Origin: Anaerolineae bacterium | GTDB taxonomy: Bacteria > Chloroflexota > Anaerolineae > UBA4142 > SHND01 | Assembly (NCBI GenBank): GCA_020851635.1 | Contig: JADZCJ010000109.1 | Location: 47,012 to 111,011 of the forward strand | DNA length: 64,000 bases | Direction: 5' to 3' | Shown here: positions 8,675 to 19,104 of the stretch, piece after piece | Numbering within the stretch: the stretch's first letter is position 1 | Layout of the letters: the number at the start of each line of letters is the position of its first letter | Position numbers and translations under genes: made by a program | The notes under the pieces: model-generated | The model's database searches: none | Told to the model about the DNA's origin: nothing | Seen by the model: only the letters and a program-made list of their open reading frames with translations

Positions 8675-10750
8675 TTAGAGGGCGTCGGCGACGAGTTCGG
8701 CAATATCTTGGCGCGCGATTTGTTCGTCCACGCCTTTGGCTTTGGCGCCGTCTTCGAGCATGGTCATGCAGAATGGGCAGGCGGACGCGACCGTCGTGGC
8801 TTGGACATCAATCACATTCTGTATTCTCAAATTGTTGATGCGCGTGCCCGTGTTTTCTTCCAACCACATGCGCCCGCCCCCACCACCGCAGCACAGACCC
8901 GCTTCGCGCGAACGCTCCATCTCGACAAGCTTGCCATTTGCGCTGAGCGACTTGAGAATGTCGCGCTGGGGTTCAAAGATGTTGTTGTAGCGCCCCAGAT
9001 AGCAGGAATCGTGATAGGTGATGGTCTCGGTGATGTTTTGTTTGGGGTTGATCTGGCGGTTGCCGATCAGTTCGGCAATCAGCTGGGTATGATGCACGAC
9101 CGAATAGTTGCCTTCAAACTGCGGGTATTCGTTCTTGATGGTGTTGAAACAGTGCGGGCATTGGGTCATGATGCGCTTGAATTTCAATGCCGAGAGATTT
9201 TCGACATTTTCCATAGTCGCCATTTGATATAAATATTCATTGCCCAGCCGCCGCGCGCTCTCGCAATTGCAGCGTTCGGCGCGCATGACGGCGAATTTCA
9301 AACCCGCCGCCTGCATGATTTTCACCATCGCGCGGACAACTTTTTGATTGCGGGCATCATACGCGCCGGCGCAGCCCACCCAATACAGCACATCGTACTC
9401 GACGCCCGGTTCGGCAAATCCCACCCCCAACCCTTGGAGCGAGTCCCACCGCGATGCCTTGGGCAACCCATAAGGGTTGCCCTGTCGCTCCATCGAGTTC
9501 ATTGCCTTGTCGGAGGGAGCTTGCGGCGCGCCTTCGGTCAGAGTGAGAAAACGGCGCAAATCAATGATGGTGGAGAGTTGATCAATGCCAACCGGACATG
9601 CCTGCACACAAGCCATGCAGCTGGTGCAATCCCACAGCTCTTGCGCGGTGATGACGCCTTCGTGAATCGGTTTTGGCTCGGCAGACCCGCCGTTGTTTTT
9701 GAGAAAGGGCAAGACGGGTATCAGGTACTGCTTGGAATAGTCCTGCAGTTTGACCTCGATCATCTTGGGAGACAACGCCTTGTCGGTATTGGAAGCGGGG
9801 CAAACCGATTGACATCTGCCGCAGCGCGTGCAGGCATCAAAATCCATCACCTGTTTCCAGGAAAATTCCTCGAATTTGCCGATGCCAAAAGTCTCTTGCT
9901 CTTCGATGTTCAGGATCGGCGCAATGGCGTTGGGGACGGGCTTTTTGAAAAACGTGTTGGTGGAGCTGGCAAAGACGTGGAACCACTTGGAGAACGGAAC
10001 ATAGGCGATCAGAAACAGAGTCAGTCCGCCATGAAAGACCCACGTGCCCAGATGCATGCCAAGCGCAACATTTTCCGGCAAACCGCGCCAGAGAAGTGAC
10101 ATTGTGTTCCCGACCGGAGAATACACCGCCCACCACGGCTGCATGACCGCAATCCGCAGTGATTCGATCATGAAACCGGTCACTACGAGGACGATAAAAG
10201 AGCCCGAGACAAATAAATCATCATCAAAATGGAGTTTGCCGTCTCCATACCCCCAGAGACGGAGGGGTCTTTTGGCATAGCGGAGATAGAGCGCCACAAC
10301 CAGAGCTGCGAACGCGAGCAGCCCTGACATGTCGAGGACGAATTTGTAAATAAAATAGAACCCGCCCTGTAAGAGGCGCACATGAAAAATGAGGCGGAAA
10401 ATTTCCCAGTCGAGCGTCGCGAGCACAGTGCCCATAAAGAGCAAAAGCATGCCCCACATCAAATTGGCATGCATGATGCCTGCGGGCTGATTTTCGGTCA
10501 CGACCTTTTTTGTAAAGACGCCGAACGTCAGAAAATTACGCAGGCGCGCGGCAGAGAGTTTGGTCGCCTCTTGGAGATTGAAATTCCCCTTGCCCACTTG
10601 CCACAAGCGAACGTGGCGATAAAAGCCGTAGAAAAAGATCAAAAAGGCAAGCAGACCGCCCACATAGATGGTGATTTGCAGCCAGACGGGGATATTCCAA
10701 AAGGTGGGACGGCAGATAACATCAGGGGGACAAAACGCTTCGTCAAACAA
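8675..10750 (-). CDS. Membrane (Fe-S) oxidoreductase, HdrED / ETF:menaquinone oxidoreductase-like
   Basis: The product has 691 residues. The N-terminal 270 residues form about six membrane helices of the nitrate-reductase-gamma/HdrE type, with histidines that could ligate haem b (GIMHANLMWGM, GMHLGTWVFHGG). Two 4Fe-4S motifs follow (CTRCGRCQSVCP near 305, CTSCMACVQACPVG near 371). Two CCG-type cysteine-rich domains follow (WVGCAGAYDARNQK near 457; GLCCGGGGGRMWLEENTG near 617). This layout is that of membrane HdrED-like proteins, including ETF:(methyl)menaquinone oxidoreductases. The start is a TTG with GAGG 5 nt upstream. It follows nuoI on the same strand with a 92-nt gap. Quinone reduction is inferred, and the electron donor is unknown. 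Confidence 0.8.
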   Translation of the reverse strand: MFDEAFCPPDVICRPTFWNIPVWLQITIYVGGLLAFLIFFYGFYRHVRLWQVGKGNFNLQEATKLSAARLRNFLTFGVFTKKVVTENQPAGIMHANLMWGMLLLFMGTVLATLDWEIFRLIFHVRLLQGGFYFIYKFVLDMSGLLAFAALVVALYLRYAKRPLRLWGYGDGKLHFDDDLFVSGSFIVLVVTGFMIESLRIAVMQPWWAVYSPVGNTMSLLWRGLPENVALGMHLGTWVFHGGLTLFLIAYVPFSKWFHVFASSTNTFFKKPVPNAIAPILNIEEQETFGIGKFEEFSWKQVMDFDACTRCGRCQSVCPASNTDKALSPKMIEVKLQDYSKQYLIPVLPFLKNNGGSAEPKPIHEGVITAQELWDCTSCMACVQACPVGIDQLSTIIDLRRFLTLTEGAPQAPSDKAMNSMERQGNPYGLPKASRWDSLQGLGVGFAEPGVEYDVLYWVGCAGAYDARNQKVVRAMVKIMQAAGLKFAVMRAERCNCESARRLGNEYLYQMATMENVENLSALKFKRIMTQCPHCFNTIKNEYPQFEGNYSVVHHTQLIAELIGNRQINPKQNITETITYHDSCYLGRYNNIFEPQRDILKSLSANGKLVEMERSREAGLCCGGGGGRMWLEENTGTRINNLRIQNVIDVQATTVASACPFCMTMLEDGAKAKGVDEQIARQDIAELVADAL

Positions 10751-10842
10751 TTCGGCCTCGGATGTGGCGAATCGCTTTTCAAGGATGAGAAATCGCGCAG
10801 CGCGCCTGGGTCAGTGCTGCGCGAAAAGCGATAGGCGACTTG

Positions 10843-11391
10843 CTATTTGGATTTTGCCATTTCGACGATATTGACCGGTTCGATGCCGCCCTTGACGGGC
10901 GGGATCGCGGCATACAGGTTGCCGGGATCGGCTGCCGCGCGCGGGGTGCTCATGTCCGACTCGGGGGGCGCGACCAGCAGCTGTTCTTTGGTAATGATAG
11001 CGCTGCGACGGTCATAATATGCGAGTTCGTAATCGTGCTCGAGCACAATGGCGCCGGTAGGGCACGCTTCTTCGCAGAAACCACAAAAGATGCAGCGCAG
11101 GAGATTGATTTCATAGCTCGCCGCGTAACGTTCGCCGGGAGAGTAACGTTCCGCGTCGGTGTTTGCGGCGGGCTTGACATAGATGGCATCGGCGGGGCAG
11201 GCAGCCGCGCACAGGGAACAGCCGATACATTTTTCCAGACCGTCCGGGTGCCGTTTCAGCTCGTGACGTCCGCGAAAACGCGGCGGGACCGGTTTTTTTA
11301 TTTCGGGATATTGATATGTCACCGGCGGGCTCAACATCTCGCGACCGGTGGTCAACATACCTTTGATCAGAGCAGATAGACCTTGAAACAT
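10843..11391 (-). CDS. nuoI: NADH-quinone oxidoreductase subunit I
   Basis: The product has 182 residues and two 4Fe-4S ferredoxin motifs, [16 protein letters not shown] and [16 protein letters not shown], in the spacing typical of NuoI (clusters N6a and N6b). The N-terminus has an amphipathic segment as in other NuoI proteins. It starts 2 nt after the nuoG stop, so the two are translationally coupled. nuoH, which usually stands between nuoG and nuoI, is absent. Confidence 0.93.
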   Translation of the reverse strand: MFQGLSALIKGMLTTGREMLSPPVTYQYPEIKKPVPPRFRGRHELKRHPDGLEKCIGCSLCAAACPADAIYVKPAANTDAERYSPGERYAASYEINLLRCIFCGFCEEACPTGAIVLEHDYELAYYDRRSAIITKEQLLVAPPESDMSTPRAAADPGNLYAAIPPVKGGIEPVNIVEMAKSK

Positions 11392-11393
11392 AC

Positions 11394-14036
11394 TTAATTG
11401 ACCTTTTCGACCTTGGCTCTTGCACCCATTGGCAGGTTCATTGTCCCATCAAGATTGTTGGCAACCGCCAGCACGCCCTGCGGCACCTGACCATCTACAT
11501 GCGCCGGCAGTTCGAGCACGCGGGGCGGTTTTGTGTCGAGCGTCAGCTTGACCCTGTCCCCATCCGCAATATTCCATTCCTCGGCGTCATGTGAATTGAT
11601 TTCGACCACTGCCGCGGGAATACGCGGTTGAACAATCTCGGAATACTGAATCAGCGAGCCGCGGTCCATGAGCGAACGCGTCACGGCAAGATAAGGGTCA
11701 GCGGCGGGTGTGTCCTCTTTCGGCGCGGCAAATTGGACCTCGAATTCGGCATCCTCGTTCGTCTCGGACGAGCTGGGCCACTGGACCCCACTGGTCTCGC
11801 CATACAATTCACCGAGCGCGATGAGCACCGGCTCGGGTGAATCGCCGCCAACGGTTTGGACGGAGGAGCGACGCCGCGCGGTCACGCGCAAACGGGCATG
11901 TTCCATTTTGGCGTATTGCGGAACGGTCTTGGTGATCTCGTTCATGACGTCGGACGCAGAATCATATTTCCACTGCGCCCCAAGATGCAGTGCGATATCG
12001 CGAATGATCTCCCAGTCGGCGCGCGCGTTTTGTTTGGGGGTGAGCGCCCGCGCAAAATATTGAACGCGGCGTTCGGTGTTGGTGAATGTGCCGTCTCGTT
12101 CCGCCCACGAAGCAGCGGGCAAAACAACGTCGGCTTTTTGCGCCGTTTCGGTCAGGAACAGGTCCTGTACAATCAGAAAACCGGGGTTGCGGAACTTGGG
12201 GTCCTGGGTCGCGGGGTCGGCGGCAACAACATACAGGACTTTGGCTTTGAGCCCCATATCGCGGGCGGACAAGCCGACATTCCGGGTTGGTTCCCGTCCC
12301 GGTCCGGAATCCGGCAGAACGCCCATATCAACAGCGCCCATGGAATTGTTGTGGGGATATAGTCCGATGACACCGTTATCTTGCTTGCCAAAGTGTCCGC
12401 TGAGCAGAACCAGCGCCTCGAGCGCGGCTTGCACGGCAGGATCGTCTTGCATCGCAAACATGAGTTCGCGCCCAAATAGCACGATCCCATTCTCACTCGC
12501 AGCAAACGCTTTGCCGACGGCTTGCAGCGTCGCCGCGCTGACACCCGCTTTTTCCGCACAAGCGGCAACCGAAAGCGTGAGGTTTTGGACCAGGTCGTCG
12601 GCGCCCCGGACGCGTTTCGTTTTGGCTGCATCGGCATCAACCACAGAGCGCACGATGCCCCAAAGGAAATATGCCTCTGCTCCATATTTGTAAACGAGCG
12701 ATTGCTTGGCATAAGCGGCGAGTTTGGTGACGCGCCCGTTCGCCACAATCAGGTTGGCGCCCTGACCCGCCGCTTTTGACAGACGCAGGCGCATCACCGG
12801 TTGTTCATTCTGAGGGTCAGCGCCCAAGACGAGAATGGTCGTGTTTTTGGTCAGCTCGCCGAGATTGGTCCCAATGCCCGCGCCAAAATGTTTGACGAGT
12901 TCTTGTCCTGCATTCCACAGAGACCAACCCACGCGATGGTCAAGGTTGTCGGAACCGAGCACATCGCGGAACAGTTTTTGGAACAGATACAGGTCTTCAT
13001 TCGAGACGCGGTCGCCCGCGAGACCCGCAATCGTTTTTCCGCCACCCTCTCCCAAAACGGGACGCACGCGGTTGGCAATAAAGTTGAGCGCCTCGTACCA
13101 AGAAACGGGCTTGAGATCGCTCTCGGCGCGAATCAGCGGCGTCGTCAAACGTTCGGGGGCAGTGGCGTAATGATGCACAAAGCGACACTTGTCGCTGATC
13201 CAGATTTCATTGACCGCTTCGTTTTGGCGCGGCGTAATGCGCTTGATGTCGTTGTCACGCGCGCCGATATAAATGTTGCAGCCCCCGGAGCACTGCTGGC
13301 AGACCGACGGATGGTCGTTCAGCTCGAACACGCGCGCTGTGAATCGAAAATCGCGCGAAGTCAACGCGCCGACCGGACAAATGTCAATCGTGTTGCCCGA
13401 ATAGTTGGAATTGAACGGCGGTTCGTCGAGGGTTACAATTTCCAGACCGCGCCCCCGATCGGCAAAACCCAAGACCGGCTCGCCCGCAATCTCGCTCTGG
13501 AAACGGATACAGCGGGCGCATTGTATACACCGCTCGCGGTCCAACATGATCAAGGGCGAAAGCGGAACAACCTTTTCGTTGTGAAACTTGGATTGGACGT
13601 AAAAACGAGAGTTGCCCGGACCATAGTTGAGGGTATGGTCCTGCAAGGGGCACTCGCCGCCCTTGTCGCAGATGGGACAATCAAGCGGGTGGCTGGTCAA
13701 AAGAAATTCGAGGATACTGCGGCGCGCCTCTGCAACGGCAGGTGTTTTGGTGCGAACTGCCATTCCCTCGGAAACGACGGTGGTGCACCCCGTTTGCATT
13801 TTCGGCATCCAGTTGATGACCGCGTTGCCCTGTTCATCAAGGACCGGCTGCCTGGTCGCGGGGTCGAGTTTGGGCGTGCCCACTTCCACGAGACACATGC
13901 GACACATGCCCACCGGCTGCAGCTTGGGGTGATAACAGAATACTGGTATATGCGTGCCCAATGGTTTTGTCGCTTCGACCACCAGTGTGCCCGCGGGGAC
14001 GTTTATGGTTTGTCCGTCAATCGTTACTTGAGGCAT
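11394..14036 (-). CDS. nuoG: NADH-quinone oxidoreductase subunit G
   Basis: The product has 880 residues from the ATG at 14036 ([13 protein letters not shown]). An N-terminal 2Fe-2S ferredoxin domain carries [15 protein letters not shown]. The NuoG-type His/Cys segment ([18 protein letters not shown]) follows, then two 4Fe-4S motifs (CIQCARC...C; CQQCSGGC). The C-terminal two-thirds is a molybdopterin-oxidoreductase-like fold ([31 protein letters not shown]). It is part of the peripheral arm carrying electrons from the FMN toward the quinone site. The 200-nt gap upstream separates it from the nucleotidyltransferase gene. Confidence 0.94.
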   Translation of the reverse strand: MPQVTIDGQTINVPAGTLVVEATKPLGTHIPVFCYHPKLQPVGMCRMCLVEVGTPKLDPATRQPVLDEQGNAVINWMPKMQTGCTTVVSEGMAVRTKTPAVAEARRSILEFLLTSHPLDCPICDKGGECPLQDHTLNYGPGNSRFYVQSKFHNEKVVPLSPLIMLDRERCIQCARCIRFQSEIAGEPVLGFADRGRGLEIVTLDEPPFNSNYSGNTIDICPVGALTSRDFRFTARVFELNDHPSVCQQCSGGCNIYIGARDNDIKRITPRQNEAVNEIWISDKCRFVHHYATAPERLTTPLIRAESDLKPVSWYEALNFIANRVRPVLGEGGGKTIAGLAGDRVSNEDLYLFQKLFRDVLGSDNLDHRVGWSLWNAGQELVKHFGAGIGTNLGELTKNTTILVLGADPQNEQPVMRLRLSKAAGQGANLIVANGRVTKLAAYAKQSLVYKYGAEAYFLWGIVRSVVDADAAKTKRVRGADDLVQNLTLSVAACAEKAGVSAATLQAVGKAFAASENGIVLFGRELMFAMQDDPAVQAALEALVLLSGHFGKQDNGVIGLYPHNNSMGAVDMGVLPDSGPGREPTRNVGLSARDMGLKAKVLYVVAADPATQDPKFRNPGFLIVQDLFLTETAQKADVVLPAASWAERDGTFTNTERRVQYFARALTPKQNARADWEIIRDIALHLGAQWKYDSASDVMNEITKTVPQYAKMEHARLRVTARRRSSVQTVGGDSPEPVLIALGELYGETSGVQWPSSSETNEDAEFEVQFAAPKEDTPAADPYLAVTRSLMDRGSLIQYSEIVQPRIPAAVVEINSHDAEEWNIADGDRVKLTLDTKPPRVLELPAHVDGQVPQGVLAVANNLDGTMNLPMGARAKVEKVN

Positions 14037-14238
14037 TGAGTGATGACCCTGAATTTTCAATCAATTTGGCGTCTGAAGATAATGATGTCTATGTTTTTGT
14101 CGTCTGATTGATTACTTTATGACCTTGTGGCGTATCCACCCGAGCGAGAGATTGTGTTTTGGCATTGAAAAAACCCGGATGATTTGTTCAAATTTTACAG
14201 AGCTCGCGTTTTGCCATCGTACGTCTCCAACAATCACA

Positions 14239-15099
14239 CTAATCAACCACCGCGTCACGTTCGCGCAAGAACCGCTCAAAGCGGGCGAGCAAGCGTTCTG
14301 TATCGCGCAAAAGTTCAGTTGCTTGTTCGGGAGTCAATTCGTTTTTTGTCTCGCCCTTGGCTTTGCCGTAATCCACATAGCCGCGCGCATCATAAAGTCG
14401 GGCATAAATGTCTTGAAATTCTTTTTCAAGCAATTTTGATTTCACCAAGAACCGGTTTAATGCATCACGAACGCCTTGATGCTTGTCACGCACAACATTT
14501 AGCGTATAAAGAGCTGCTGTAGCCAAACTATACGCGGCGCGGTACGCAGATGGAACCGCATACAAGGAGCGACCATCATTCTTTATTACTTGGGCGTTGC
14601 GCCACATTTCGCGAGATTCTGCCACATACAACCGAATCACCTCAATCGTCTCAAAATCAAGAGGACGCAATTCGCCTTCCGGAAAATCCAGACGCACCAG
14701 AGATTCCTCTCGTTGAGCTGCATATTCATCCCATAACTCTATCCCATCACGACGCATATTTACATAAAAGGGCAGTTTCAAACGCTGATAGTTTTCCCAA
14801 TCCGCGAGCGAGAAAACCATTGGGGCAATCAGTGAGTTGCTATCCTCAAAGTCCTTACAGATTTGCTTGACGCCTTTATAACCACTTGCGGCAACGACAA
14901 GCAAATCAATATCCGACCATTGCGCGGCCTCACCCCGCGCTTTTGAGCCGTACAAAACGACCCGCTGAACGTCGTTTGGACATGCCTCTTGCAGACGCGC
15001 CAAAAAGTCTGCCACTTGCTCACGTTCGGAATCGGACAAATGAGGCACACGCGCAGGTGAGAGTAATTCACGGCGGTCACTTGCAACTTGGATTGTCAT
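14239..15099 (-). CDS. Nucleotidyltransferase-HEPN fusion protein inside the nuo cluster
   Basis: The product has 286 residues. The first half is a minimal nucleotidyltransferase: the VVLYGSKARGEAAQWSDIDLLVV motif holds the GS...R and DxD metal-binding aspartates. The second half resembles UPF0332-type HEPN proteins (SAYRAAYSLATAALYTLN, then DKHQGVRDALNRFLV and ARLYDARGYVDYG). Separate MNT and HEPN proteins form toxin-antitoxin pairs such as MntA-HepT; here both domains are in one chain. The ATG at 15099 lies 10 nt after the nuoF stop, so it is read as part of the operon. Whether it is a toxin, a stress switch or a nucleotide-modifying enzyme is open. Confidence 0.85.
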   Translation of the reverse strand: MTIQVASDRRELLSPARVPHLSDSEREQVADFLARLQEACPNDVQRVVLYGSKARGEAAQWSDIDLLVVAASGYKGVKQICKDFEDSNSLIAPMVFSLADWENYQRLKLPFYVNMRRDGIELWDEYAAQREESLVRLDFPEGELRPLDFETIEVIRLYVAESREMWRNAQVIKNDGRSLYAVPSAYRAAYSLATAALYTLNVVRDKHQGVRDALNRFLVKSKLLEKEFQDIYARLYDARGYVDYGKAKGETKNELTPEQATELLRDTERLLARFERFLRERDAVVD

Positions 15100-15109
15100 G
15101 CTGACAGAA

Positions 15110-16372
15110 TCAACCGTGTCCGTTCGACTTGACCTTGGCCTCGTACTCGCTCTTGAACCATCTGAGAGTGCCGGTGACAGGTGACGTGGCAAATTCGCCG
15201 AGCGGACAAAGGGTGCGCCCGACCATCTGGCTCGCTACGATGGGGAGCATATCAATATCCGCTTGGGATGCTTGACCTTGATTGATGCGCTGGTAGAGGG
15301 TGAGCAGCCAATAAGTCCCTTCGCGACACGGGGTGCACTTGCCGCAGGACTCGTGCTTGAAAAACTCTGCCATTTTTTGTGCCGCCCATGGAATGTCCGT
15401 GTCCTCGTCCAGCACAATGATCGAAGCAGAGCCGAGAATCGAACCCGCCGCCGCAACCGCCTCATAATCGAGTTTTGTGTCCAGATGTTCCGCCGTCAGC
15501 ATGGGCGCGCTTGCGCCCGCGGTCAGAATTCCTTTGACCTTTTTGTCGCCGCGCACGCCTTGCGCGAAATTTTCACCGTAAATCAAATCGCGCAGCGTGA
15601 TCGAGCCGAGCGGCGCTTCATAGTTGCCGGGACGCTTGACGTGTCCACTGACACAAAAGACTTTGGGTCCGGTAGATTTCTCGGTGCCGATGCTCTTGTA
15701 CCAGTCGGCGCCCTTGGCTATGATGGGAGGGACGTTGGCAAGCGTCTCGACATTGTTGATGACGGTGGGTTTGCCATAAAGCCCGACCAGCGCCGGGAAC
15801 GGCGGTTTGACGCGCGGCATGCCCAGTTTGCCTTCGAGCGAGTCGAGCAGAGCTGTCTCTTCGCCGCAGATATACGCGCCCGCCCCGCGATGCACGGTAA
15901 TCTCGATGTTGTATTCCGAGCCGAGGACCTTGTTGCCCGCGTAACCGTGCGTCTTGGCTTCCTCGACAGCTTTTTCCAAAATCCGCGCGGCGAGGGGATA
16001 TTCGCCGCGAATGTAAATGAAAGCGTGATTGCACTGGATCGCGTACGAGGAAATGATCACACCCTCGATAAACTGGTGCGGATTTTTTTCCATGATCTCG
16101 CGATCTTTGAATGTGCCCGGTTCTGACTCGTCGGCGTTGACGACGAGATAGCGCGGCAAGACACCTTTGGGCAGGAAACTCCATTTGAGACCTGTTGGGA
16201 AACCCGCTCCGCCCCGTCCCTTGAGACCCGATGCCTTGACGGCGTCGGTCACCTGTTCAAAAGTCATGGTCTCGATGACTTGCTTTAACGCCGCATAACC
16301 GCCGTTGCGCACATAAACGTCAATATCGGCAATGTCGGGGATATCCTGATTGCGGAGAATGATTTTGTCCAT
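15110..16372 (-). CDS. nuoF: NADH-quinone oxidoreductase subunit F
   Basis: The product has 420 residues, the usual length. It has the FMN-binding GRGGAGFPTGLKW, the NADH-binding GAGAYICGEETALLDSLEG, and the N3 4Fe-4S ligands in SCGKCTPCREGTYW with the fourth Cys in LCPLGEFA. It oxidises NADH in the peripheral arm of complex I or a related dehydrogenase. It starts 8 nt after nuoCD, with no room for nuoE, the usual 2Fe-2S partner. Confidence 0.95.
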   Translation of the reverse strand: MDKIILRNQDIPDIADIDVYVRNGGYAALKQVIETMTFEQVTDAVKASGLKGRGGAGFPTGLKWSFLPKGVLPRYLVVNADESEPGTFKDREIMEKNPHQFIEGVIISSYAIQCNHAFIYIRGEYPLAARILEKAVEEAKTHGYAGNKVLGSEYNIEITVHRGAGAYICGEETALLDSLEGKLGMPRVKPPFPALVGLYGKPTVINNVETLANVPPIIAKGADWYKSIGTEKSTGPKVFCVSGHVKRPGNYEAPLGSITLRDLIYGENFAQGVRGDKKVKGILTAGASAPMLTAEHLDTKLDYEAVAAAGSILGSASIIVLDEDTDIPWAAQKMAEFFKHESCGKCTPCREGTYWLLTLYQRINQGQASQADIDMLPIVASQMVGRTLCPLGEFATSPVTGTLRWFKSEYEAKVKSNGHG

Positions 16373-16380
16373 GTAACCTG

Positions 16381-18291
16381 TTATCTATCAACGTCTCCCA
16401 ACACAATGTCCGTCATGGCAATTAACCCCACCATGTCCGAGATGGTATGACCGGGTGCAATATGTCCGAGCAGCTGGAGGTTGGCAAAGCTGGGCGTGCG
16501 GACGCGCACGCGATGCGGCTTGTTTGTGCCATCGGATGAAACGAGAAAACCGAGTTCGCCGCGCGGCGATTCGATCGCCTGGTAGACGTAACCGACGGGC
16601 GGTTTGAATCCTTCGGTCCAGAGTTTGAAATGATGGATCAAGCTCTCCATGCTCGTGCTGAGCTCTGCTTTGGGCGGCGGCGCGACCTTACGATTGGTCG
16701 TAATCACGGGACCGGGCGTAATGCTCAAACGTTCGAGCGCCTGTTCGATGATGCGAAGCGATTCACCCATTTCGAGAATTTTGAGCCGGTATAATTCGAA
16801 AATATCGCCCTTGCCTGAGCTCGTGTTAAAGGGGACGTTGAAATCATAGGTCTCGTAGCCGCAGTAGGGCTGACGCTTGCGCAAGTCCCAATTGACGCCC
16901 GTGGCGCGCAGCAGCGGACCGGTCAGAGAAAGCTGCAAGGCATCGTGCGCGGTGTATTCGCCAATGCCGCGCGTGCGTTCGAGCCAAATCGGGTTCTCGT
17001 CGAGCAGGGCCTGGTATTCCGCGATGCGCGCGTACATCATTTTTATAAACTCGCGCACCTGGCTGGAAAAGCCGATCGGCACATCGAGCGCGCAGCCGCC
17101 GATCCGGAAATAGCTGGTCATCATACGCGCGCCGCTGACCATTTCGAAAATGTCGAGCGCATATTCGCGTTCGCGAAACGCATAGGTGAACATGCTGACC
17201 GCGCCGATATCCATCGCGTTGGTGCCGACGGCGACCAGATGTGACGCGATGCGAGTGATTTCGCACAAGAGGACGCGCAGAATATTGGCGCGTTCGGGGA
17301 CCTCCACCCCCATCAGTCGTTCGACGGCAAGACAATAGCCGAGATTGTTGGACAAGGGCGCCAGATAATCCATGCGGTCGGTGAGCGCGATGGCTTTGGT
17401 GTAGGTCTTGTACTCGAGATTTTTTTCGATGCCGGTATGCAAATACCCGATATCGGGGACGGCGCCAACGACCTTTTCACCCGCCAGCTGCATCCCCACG
17501 CGCAAGACCCCATGTGTCGAAGGATGATGGGGTCCCAGATTGATAAGCATCGTCTCGTTCGAGGGGTCCTGAAACTCTTGGAGGGCGAGGGTGGTCGCGT
17601 CCAGCGCGCCGCCGCCGCTCAGCGAAATCTCGGTGGGCGCGCCGTCAATCTCGAAAATTGCGTCTTCGGGGCGCGGCGGGGGGATGCTCTTGGGCTTGAG
17701 CGCTTCAATCGCGTCAATATTGTGGGTAAATTCCACCTGTTCATAGCCCAGCGCATAGTCCTTGCGATGGGGGTGCCCCTGCCAGTTATCGGGCATGAGG
17801 ATGCGGCGCATGAACGGGTGCCCGATAAACTTGATCCCCATCATGTCATAAACTTCGCGCTCGAAAAAATTTGCGCCGGAATAGATGGGCACCAGCGTCG
17901 GCACCGCCGGGTCTGTTTCTTGCAAGAGAACGGTCAAGCGCAGGCGCGCATTAAGCGAGTGAGAAAGAAAATGGTAGAGGACCTCGAAGCGCGCGGGGAC
18001 TTTGAGTTCGCCGAGATCACCCCCGGTGAACATGATCCCGCCGGGATTGGGCGCGTTTTTCGCCTGAAGATACCAATCCAAGGCGGTGATATCCACCAAC
18101 TGTTCAAAACCGAGTTCGTCGCGCAGCATTTGCGCCACTGCGGGTAAATGCTCGGACACAACAACAATTGTGGTTTCACCGCGAAACTCGGAGCTGGTGA
18201 GAATCTTGTCGCCAAAGCGAGATAGAAGGCGCGCGAGGATATCGTCAACCGGCAAGGTGATCGTTGGGGCGACGGGAGCTGCAACCGCCAT
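16381..18291 (-). CDS. nuoCD: NADH-quinone oxidoreductase fused subunits C and D
   Basis: The product has 636 residues from the ATG at 18291, which lies 2 nt after the nuoB stop. Residues 1-200 are NuoC-like (VYDMMGIKFIGHPFMRRILMPDNW), joined by a short Pro-rich linker to NuoD (MLINLGPHHPSTHGVLRV, EKNLEYKTY, GECYTAHD-like region, ending MTDIVLGDVDR as in other NuoD proteins). The fusion is common in several phyla. NuoD forms part of the quinone-reduction site. The upstream extension beginning at 18312 would overlap nuoB and is not used. Confidence 0.93.
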   Translation of the reverse strand: MAVAAPVAPTITLPVDDILARLLSRFGDKILTSSEFRGETTIVVVSEHLPAVAQMLRDELGFEQLVDITALDWYLQAKNAPNPGGIMFTGGDLGELKVPARFEVLYHFLSHSLNARLRLTVLLQETDPAVPTLVPIYSGANFFEREVYDMMGIKFIGHPFMRRILMPDNWQGHPHRKDYALGYEQVEFTHNIDAIEALKPKSIPPPRPEDAIFEIDGAPTEISLSGGGALDATTLALQEFQDPSNETMLINLGPHHPSTHGVLRVGMQLAGEKVVGAVPDIGYLHTGIEKNLEYKTYTKAIALTDRMDYLAPLSNNLGYCLAVERLMGVEVPERANILRVLLCEITRIASHLVAVGTNAMDIGAVSMFTYAFREREYALDIFEMVSGARMMTSYFRIGGCALDVPIGFSSQVREFIKMMYARIAEYQALLDENPIWLERTRGIGEYTAHDALQLSLTGPLLRATGVNWDLRKRQPYCGYETYDFNVPFNTSSGKGDIFELYRLKILEMGESLRIIEQALERLSITPGPVITTNRKVAPPPKAELSTSMESLIHHFKLWTEGFKPPVGYVYQAIESPRGELGFLVSSDGTNKPHRVRVRTPSFANLQLLGHIAPGHTISDMVGLIAMTDIVLGDVDR

Positions 18292-18293
18292 GA

Positions 18294-18839
18294 TTAACCT
18301 CGCAATCCCCAATTCTCTATTTTGATTTGTCCGCGCGGTTCACCGTTCTTTATTTTTTCGTGAAGTTGGAGAATGCCGTACATCAGCGCCTCGGGGCGCG
18401 GCGGGCAGCCGGAGATATAAACGTCAACGGGGATAATTTCATCCACACCCTGCAGAATGGCATAGTTGTTGTAGACGCCGCCGCAGGAAGCGCAGTCGCC
18501 CATTGCAATCACCCACTTGGGCTCGGGCATTTGATCATAGAGTTGGCGGACGACGGGAGCCATCTTGCGGGACACACGCCCTGCCACAATCATCAAATCC
18601 GCCTGTCGGGGCGAGGCGCGATACACTTCCATCCCAAAACGGGCGAGGTCAAAATGCGAGGCGAACGTCGCCATCATTTCGATGGCACAGCAAGCAAGCC
18701 CGAACAAAAGGGGCCACATGGACTTGGTCCTTGCCCACCGGACAGCATCTTCCAGTTTGAAAAAAGCGGCGCCCAGCGCGCCGGTCTTGGCTTGTTGTGT
18801 GGTTGCAATCTGATTTGCGGGGATAACTTGATTTGACAT
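18294..18839 (-). CDS. nuoB: NADH-quinone oxidoreductase subunit B
   Basis: The product has 181 residues from the ATG at 18839, which has GGAGAG 4-5 nt upstream. The four ligands of cluster N2 are visible in [19 protein letters not shown] and [12 protein letters not shown]. NuoB passes electrons to quinone together with NuoD. It is the first gene after a strong promoter; nuoA, which normally precedes it, is not present. Confidence 0.95.
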   Translation of the reverse strand: MSNQVIPANQIATTQQAKTGALGAAFFKLEDAVRWARTKSMWPLLFGLACCAIEMMATFASHFDLARFGMEVYRASPRQADLMIVAGRVSRKMAPVVRQLYDQMPEPKWVIAMGDCASCGGVYNNYAILQGVDEIIPVDVYISGCPPRPEALMYGILQLHEKIKNGEPRGQIKIENWGLRG

Positions 18840-18884
18840 CGCTCTCCTGCCCAACCCTCCAAGTGCGAACCGTGTATCCACGAG

Positions 18885-18913
18885 ATTATACCATCGGCTA
18901 TTTTGATTGTAAA
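18885..18913 (-). promoter_or_regulatory. Promoter of the nuoB-CD-F-G-I operon
   Basis: On the minus strand a -35 TTTACA and a perfect -10 TATAAT are separated by 17 nt. The predicted start near 18878 gives a leader of about 40 nt to nuoB. Confidence 0.75.
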
Positions 18914-19036
18914 GCGATTCACAAATAAAGGGCGTGCGTCCCCCTTTTGGGTACGCGCAGCGTACACTCGCCGCAGCGTGACGGGCGGGAAACGAAACGG
19001 CGTTCGTTCCTTGCCGTCCAAAACAGTTAAACGGTG

Positions 19037-19073
19037 AGCACGCCCCGGTGCGGTCTGCATTGGGGCGTGCTCG
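19037..19073 (-). terminator. Terminator-like hairpin after the ABC substrate-binding gene
   Basis: An 11-bp stem (GAGCACGCCCC / GGGGCGTGCTC) with a 15-nt loop lies about 30 nt past the stop of the substrate-binding gene. The following U-tract is weak, so processing or partial termination is possible. Confidence 0.55.
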
Positions 19074-19104
19074 TTCCGTGCATAGTGATTGAGGTTGTGC
19101 CGGG

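Noticed and set aside
14040..14217. Decayed ribosomal protein bL28-like or other short gene upstream of nuoG
   Set aside because: An ATG at 14217 opens MAKRELCKI and stops; the rest only faintly recalls bL28 in shifted frames. The match is too short to support.
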